Origin: Eurosta solidaginis
Lineage: Eukaryota; Arthropoda; Insecta; Diptera; Tephritidae
NCBI RefSeq assembly: GCF_040869045.1
Contig: NC_090319.1
Span: 15,518,314-15,582,313, forward strand
Direction: 5' to 3'
Length of the DNA: 64,000 nucleotides
Part shown: piece after piece, positions 58,430-64,000 of the stretch
How positions within the stretch are numbered: the stretch's first letter is position 1
How the letters are laid out: every line of letters starts with the position of its first letter
Position numbers and translations under genes: made by a program
The notes under the pieces: generated by a model
Databases searched by the model: none
What the model was told of the DNA's origin: nothing
Seen by the model: the letters and a program-made list of their open reading frames with translations, nothing else

Positions 58430-60780
58430 AGAACGCCTTCACATATACATCTAAGGGCCACTCGCTTTTAAAACCCTCATTAATATTTTTAATTTGATAT
58501 CCATATCGTACAAACACATTCTAGAATCACCCTGGCCCACCCTAATGGCGATATCTCGAAAAGGCGTCCACCTATAGACCTAATGCCCACTCCCTCTTAA
58601 AATGCTCAGTAACACCTTTCGTTTGATACCCATATCGTACAAACATTCTAGAGTCACCCCTGGCCCACCCTAATGGCGATATCTCGAAAAGGCGACCACC
58701 TATATACCTAATGTCCACTCCCTCTTAAAATGCTCAGTAACACCTTTCGTTTGATACCCATATCGTACAAACATTCTAGAGTCACCCCTGGCCCACCCTA
58801 ATGGCGATATCTCGAAAAGGCGTCCACCTATAGACCTAATGCCCACTCCCTCTTAAAATGCTCAGTAACACCTTTCGTTTGATACCCATATCGTACAAAC
58901 ATTCTAGAGTCACCCCTGGCTCACCCTAATGGCGATATCTCGAAAAGGCGTCCACCTATACAACTAAGGATTACTCCCTTTTAAAATACTCATTACCACC
59001 TTTCATTTGATACCCATATCGTACAAACACATTCTAGAGTCACCCTGGCCCACCCTAATGGCGATATCTCGAAAAGGCGTCCACCTATAGACCTAATTCC
59101 CACTCCCTCTTAAAATGCTCAGTAACACCTTTCGTTTGATACCCATATCGTACAAACATTCTAGAGACACCCCTGGCCCACCCTAATGGCGATATCTCGA
59201 AAAGGCGTCCACCTATAGACCTAATGCCCACTCCCTCTTAAAATGCTCAGTAACACCTTTCGTTTGATATCCATATCGTACAAACATTCTAGAGTCACCC
59301 CTGGCTCACCCTAATGGCGATATCTCGAAAAGGCGTCCACCTATAGACCTAATGCCACTCCATCTTAAAATGATCAGTAACACCTTTCGTTTGATACCCA
59401 TATCGTACAAACACATTCTAGAGTCACCCCTGGCCCACCCTAATGACGATACCTCGAAAAGGCGTCCACCTATAGACCTCATGCCCACTTCCTCTTAAAA
59501 TGCTCAGTAGCACCTTTCGTTTGATACCCATATCGTACAAACATTCTAGAGTCACCATTGGTCCACCTTTATGGCGATATCTCGAAAAGGCGTCCACATA
59601 TAGACCTAATGCCCACTCCCTCTTAAAATGCTCAGTAACACCTTTCGTTTGATACCCATATCGTACAAACATTGTAGAGTCACCCTTGGTCCACCTCTAT
59701 GGCGATATCTCGAAAAGGCGTCCACCTATGGAACTAAGGATCACTGCTTTTCAAAATATTCATTAACAGCTTTCATTTGATACCCATATCGTACAAACAT
59801 ATTCTAGAGTCACCCCTGGTCCACCTTTATGGCGATTTCTCGAAAAGGCGTTCACCTATAGAACTAAAGCCCATTCCCTTTTAAAATACTCATTATCACC
59901 TTTCATTTGATACCCATATCGTACAAACACATTCTAGAGTCACCCTGGCCCACCCTAATGGCGATATCTCGAAAAGGCGTCCACCTATAGACCTAATTCC
60001 CACTCCCTCTTAAAATGCTCAGTAACACCTTTCGTTTGATACCCATATCGTACAAACATTCTAGAGACACCCCTGGCCCACCCTAATGGCGATATCTCGA
60101 AAAGGCGTCCACCTATAGACCTAATGCCCACTCCCTCTTAAAATGCTCAGTAACACCTTTGGTTTGATACCCATATCGTACAAACACATTCTAGAGTCAC
60201 CCCTGGCCCACCCTAATGACGATACCTCGAAAAGGCGTCCACCTGTAGACCTCATGCCCACTTCCTTTTAAAATACTCATTACCACCTTTCATTTGATAC
60301 CCATATCATACAAACACATTCTAGAGTCACCCCTGGCCCACCCTAATGGCGACATTTCGAAAAGGCGTGCACCTATAGACCTAATGCCCACTCCCTCTTA
60401 AAATGCTCAGTAACACCTTTCATTTGATTCCCATATCGTACAACTAGAGACACCCCTGGTCCACCTTTATGGCGATATCTCGAAACGGCGTCCACCTATG
60501 GAACTAAGGATCACTGCTTTTCAAAATATTCATTAACAGCTTTCATTTGATACCCATATCGTACAAACATATTCTAGAGTCACCCCTGGTCCACCTTTAT
60601 GGCGATTTCTCGAAAAGGCGTTCACCTATAGAACTAAAGCCCATTCCCTTTTAAAATACTCATTATCACCTTTCATTTGATACCCATATCGTACAAACAC
60701 ATTCTAGAGTCAGCCCTGGTCCACCTTTATGGCGATATCCCTAAATGGCGTCCATCCATAGAACTATGGCCTACTCTCTC
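58430..60780 (+). repeat. 128-132-bp satellite array of family A
   Basis: About 18 direct units without spacers. Each has TTTGATACCCATATCGTACA, a CATTCTAGAGTCACCCCTGG block, GGCGATATCTCGAAAAGGCG and CCACTCCCTCTTAAAATG. Units with AAACATTC are 128 bp; those with AAACACATTC are longer. Blocks of several units recur (59736-60120 against 60509-60720), showing higher-order amplification. Confidence 0.97.
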
Positions 60781-61084
60781 TTAAAATACTCTTTAATACC
60801 TTCCATTTGATACACATGTCATACAACCACATTCCAGGGTTACCCTAGGCTCATTTTCCTACATGGTGATTTTCCTTATTTTGTCTCCATAGCTCTCAAC
60901 TGAGTATGTAATGTTCGGTTACACCCGAACTTAGCCTTCCTTACTTGTTATATATTAAGATGTACAAGGGCAATTTTTCAATGGAACAACCAATACATTC
61001 ATTTTATGTGTAATATGCTATACGGGTTATTATAGAATGTAGGATTAGACAAAATAAGATAAATTTTCTATGAACGGCAAAGGA

Positions 61085-61400
61085 TTGTATTGATTTATCG
61101 ACTTTTTGTCGACGAGATATCGTATTTTTATCGAAAAGTTATCGATTGATTGCTGTTATTGCTACCAATTTGTTATCGGCGTGTTATTGGTTTGTTAATG
61201 GAAAGTATTCGATTTTATATAAAAACTGTATCGATTTGTTATCGAAAATTAGTCGCCTTACTATCGAAAATTTATCCACTTACTATCGGCTTTGTTATCA
61301 AGAAGTTATCGATTTTTTTTCAAAAAAGTATCGCTACATTATGGAAAATTTATCGATTTATAATCGGATGTGTTGTCGGTGACGACAACAACCGATAAAA
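61085..61400. repeat. Family G: degenerate TATCG-rich repeat
   Basis: Third region of this texture (TTATCGATTTATAATCGG and similar). The open frames at 61146-61398 are by-products. Confidence 0.7.
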
Positions 61401-61424
61401 CTTAAATATTAAATTAGTGAAACG

Positions 61425-61570
61425 TCTTTGCCGCCGAAGCGATTTTGGCGATTTCATAAAGAATCACGCCAGCTATACCTGTTTCGCGATAAGTTAGGCC
61501 AATTTTGAGCACTAATGGAGGTCAAGTCTTTCTCTACCTGCCACTTCCCCTTCCTCTGCATAGAGCTCAT
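61425..61570 (-). pseudogene. LINE C-terminal fragment
   Basis: On the minus strand KDLTSISAQNWPNLSRNRYS followed by WRDSL matches the C-terminal pattern described at 20222-20425 and is better preserved. Only this piece remains; no RT motif is nearby. Confidence 0.6.
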
Positions 61571-61609
61571 ACAGCTCATCACTACCCGCAGCGAGTTAGG
61601 GGGTCACAA

Positions 61610-61790
61610 TATACCCGCGGTAGGTATGCCTGTCGTAAGATGCGACTAAAATACCAGATTCAAGGGGCTGTGTAGCGCAACCCTTTCAAGTTGCCAGCGC
61701 AACATATAGCTTCTCCAAACCCAATTGTTAATCTCACCTATCCGTGGCGAATCCTGTTTCACTAACAGATGAGGCACAGTCCAATATTCT
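61610..61790 (+). mobile_element. Probable LINE 3' untranslated region fragment
   Basis: ATACCCGCGGTAGGTATGCC, GGGGCTGTGTAGCGCAACCC and CGAATCCTGTTTCACTAACA are sequences I remember from 3' regions of LINEs in fruit-fly genomes. This rests on recall and not on a comparison within the window. Confidence 0.4.
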
Positions 61791-63381
61791 GAACGATACG
61801 TCAGGACATGTATGATGAATCACTTGAAGAGTTTTATTCTTTTTTATCAAAAGAGTACTTTACTTGCAATTTCCCACTCAGTTCAAAGTAGCACTTGTTT
61901 GCAAGATTTACTACCCGTTTGATTTCTAAGCTGACATTGTTTCTGCTATAAAAGCTGCTTTCCACGAAATCCTCCACAGTATCGAATTTATATCCAGCAA
62001 CAGTGACGTGGTTGCCAGGACGCGAATGTGCTGCTCCTTTCTTGTATGACAGCAAGTTCTTCGTCAATAACAAGCCGATAAGAAGGCACTAAGAAGCCGA
62101 TGACCCGGCGATAAAAAGCCGATAGTAAAACAATGACAGAAGCCAGCAAAACTCAAACAATTAGTCTTCCGTCGTTGCTGCTGAAAGTTTTGAAGTGCTT
62201 AATTGATAGTATCGATTGCTTGATAGAAACATTCCTTCATACAAAGCAGCATCTCTGAATTTGAGTGAGTTTAACTGGTACCATATCGAGCCGCCTAAGT
62301 AGTTGGCTGATGACCATCGTACACAACATTGATGACAATACCCCAACCTGTGGTGTTTCTCTATTTTCAGGTTTTGTGGCCTTGTATGAATCCCATTGTG
62401 GCGGGAAGTGTATGCTAAGTAGGGTCTCAGGGTACTCTTCACTACTACGTGACTATCCCCAGTCATTATTTTTTATCAGTCCCTAAAATGAGTCTCCCTA
62501 ACAAATTGCTTTGCTAAATCACACTGTTTTGTAGAGGCGTTCTATGTCCATTAAAACATCTTCGAACAATTGATTTCATATTAGTAGATCCTCAACAGTT
62601 GCCTATAGTCGTAACAGCACTCCCCGCAATTCGTGACTTGTGGCAGCTTAAAAATTTCCTCTACGTCCCTTCTAAGAAGATTTAGCTTCTAAATCCAAGA
62701 TGGTGACCTTGCTTTTCCCTTGAATTTTCTTAGAAGGCAAGCTCCGTTATATACGAGTGTAAGCGATTGTGATAAAATGGTTTTGTCCTAATTCAGCTTC
62801 TCTACCTGGCAATCTCTCTGAGTTGCACAGATCTTTACACATTTCTCGAATTTGTAACAGTACGTTGTTCTAGGGCAACTTAAATGTTTCCCCTTTTTTC
62901 CCTCTTTAGGATGATGCTGATATTTGCGTCATCTGAGAAGAATGACCTGACAAGATTTTGAAGTACTAAGAACTCAGTGCTTCGGGTAGTGGACTAGGGG
63001 CTTATCTAATCAAAAAAATCAAATTTATGTTGAAATTTAATGGAAGCGGAATTCTAAAAGTTTTTATAGGGAAAATGAGAGAAGCGCAAACTTACGTAAG
63101 ATAAAAGAGAGGATAGAGGCAGGTATAGACTTAGACGAATGCAGAGCGTTACAGATAAGAAGGGAGAGGGAGAGGCACCTAGGAATAGAAAGAGATAGAT
63201 AAAGATATAAAAAGTGAGGAAAGGAGAGGAATGGATAGTGAAAAAAAGGGAGAGTAAGGAGAAAAGGAAGGAAAAAGGTAGACGTGAATGTGTAAAGAGA
63301 GTAAGGTGTGAAGGGGAGAGCGAGAAAGAGAAAATATATTTTATATTTTTATTCTATTTCGGTTACATGGCCGCGTCGTCA
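61791..63381. other. Unassigned sequence
   Basis: Frames at 61834-62073 and 62161-62466 (minus) and 62265-62486 (plus) have no motif I can name. CCGATAAGAAGC-type short repeats lie at 62070-62125. 63045-63340 is strongly purine-rich, like the 3' third of family B, but without Helitron ends. Confidence 0.4.
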
Positions 63382-64000
63382 TCTAATATATAAAATTCTT
63401 CTGTCACGGTTTTAGAGGCTGAACTCCTCCGAAACCGTTGAACCGATTCTCATGAAATTTTGTGAGCATATTGGGTAGGTCTGAGAATCGGCCAACGTCT
63501 ACCTTTTTTTTCGCTACGTGTCTAGGGTCTTGAGATCAAAAGGTGGACCCGGGTACCCCTAGAATGTGTTTATACAATATGGATATCAAATGAAAGCTGT
63601 TGATGAGTGCTATAGTGCAGGATTATTTTCATACCCCTGGGTGACTAGGGTCTCGAGATATAGGCCAAAACGTGGACCCGGATACCCCTAGAATGTGTTT
63701 ATACAATATGGATATAAAACGAAAGCTGTTGATGAGTGCTATAGTGCAGAATTATTTTCATACAACTGGGAGGCTAGGGTCTCGAGATATAGCCCAAAAC
63801 GTGGACCCGGATACCCCTAGAATGTGTTTATACACTATGGATGTCAAATGAAAGCTGTTGATGAGTGCTATAGTACAGGATAATTTTCATACAACTGGGA
63901 GGCTAGGGTCTCGAGATATAGCCCAAAACGTTGACCCGGGTACTCCTAGAATGTGTTTATACAATATGGGTATAAAATGAAAACTGTTGATGGGTGCTAT
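63382..64000 (+). mobile_element. Family E Helitron-like element, 5' part, runs off the window
   Basis: Starts TCTAATATATAAAATTC after an A (63381), the B/H-type Helitron 5' end. After about 150 bp comes a satellite of about 129-131 bp (units from 63525, with CCTAGAATGTGTTTATAC near 63558, 63687, 63818 and 63947). The monomer matches the B1 and B3 satellite segments (13170-13300; 56385-56520). Confidence 0.7.

Larger units (their letters stand above)
56960..60948 (+). mobile_element. Full-length family A (Helentron-like) element in Helitron B3
   Basis: 3,989 bp from TATACTCAGTTGAGCAGAGC to ACTTGT. Removing it restores the B consensus exactly as in B2 (six T then ATATATTAAGA), so it entered between T and T with no duplication. 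Layout: 5' inverted repeat, a CCGT microsatellite (57104-57163), a 1.4-kb non-repetitive part with CCACGCCC blocks, a 73-bp tandem duplication (about 58165-58310), a 2.3-kb satellite array, the CTCAACTGAG inverted repeat, a hairpin (GTTCGGTTACACCCGAAC) and the end. No protein is encoded. This is the longest copy in the window. Confidence 0.92.
56024..60960 (-). mobile_element. Non-autonomous Helitron B3, split by family A element
   Basis: On the minus strand it begins TCTTAATATATA after A (60961) and ends GGGTCTTCTAG before T (56023). The hairpin GCAGACAACTTCTGC (56035-56049) lies 7 nt before CTAG. Without the inserted element the copy is about 950 bp. It carries a long GGGACT-type repeat (56295-56385) and about one satellite monomer (56385-56520). 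Non-coding. Confidence 0.9.

Noticed and set aside
58272..59672. Minus-strand open frames in the family A satellite
   Set aside because: They follow the repeat monomer, change frame between 128- and 132-bp units and have no conserved start or domain.
58430..60780. CRISPR-like array
   Set aside because: Units of 128-132 bp are contiguous with no spacers, in a eukaryotic satellite inside a mobile element.
56960..60952. 4-bp TATA target duplication for family A
   Set aside because: TATA is present at the 5' end of the copies at 32184, 37268 and 52142 too, so it belongs to the element; with it included the site is a precise T|T insertion without duplication.

Overview
This is a 64 kb piece of eukaryotic, AT-rich insect DNA that holds no host gene I can recognise. 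Almost everything readable is mobile-element debris: hAT transposons, a Ty3/gypsy retrotransposon, several LINE fragments, a tRNA-derived SINE, and above all rolling-circle (Helitron and Helentron-like) elements carrying satellite arrays. The repeat types (a SINE with a 10-bp target duplication, LINEs with a CAA-type 3' tail, and satellite-bearing elements ending in ACAAGTAAG) look to me like those of higher flies, perhaps a tephritid fruit fly. That assignment is from memory and is not tested.

Layout. 1-10.5 kb: end of a Helentron-like repeat (family A), half of an inverted-repeat element (family C), two long hexamer microsatellites (GATGTT, GGTAAA) and a LINE 3' fragment. 10.5-13.6 kb: Helitron B1, split by Helentron-like element D. 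14.5-19.7 kb: family A fragment, then a decayed Ty3/gypsy element (5' LTR, gag, protease, RT) cut off by a 5'-truncated LINE. 20-22 kb: LINE fragment and SINE. 23-25.5 kb: a hAT element with a broken BED-type transposase. 26-27.4 kb: a hairpin-forming inverted repeat and a TATCG-rich degenerate repeat. 27.9-38.1 kb: a 5,084-bp tandem duplication, nearly identical, with an older 1.11-kb tandem duplication inside both copies. 41.4-44.5 kb: a 3.1-kb hAT-like element carrying other repeats. 45-52 kb: satellite-bearing Helitron relatives, a TIR element holding a PIF1-helicase fragment, Helitron B2, and a long Helitron helicase relic. 52-64 kb: family A copy, LINE RT relic, Helitron B3 split by a 4-kb family A element, LINE remnants, and the start of another Helitron at the right edge.

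The most informative pattern is the relation between two rolling-circle lineages. Family B has Helitron ends (A|TC...hairpin...CTAG|T) in all three copies. Families A and D have Helentron-like ends (TATA...hairpin...ACTTGT, inserted between T and T with no target duplication). One A and one D element sit at exactly the same nucleotide, 12 nt inside the 5' end of two different B copies, and the satellite monomers of the lineages are related. No intact transposase, polymerase or helicase is present, so any movement would depend on proteins encoded elsewhere.
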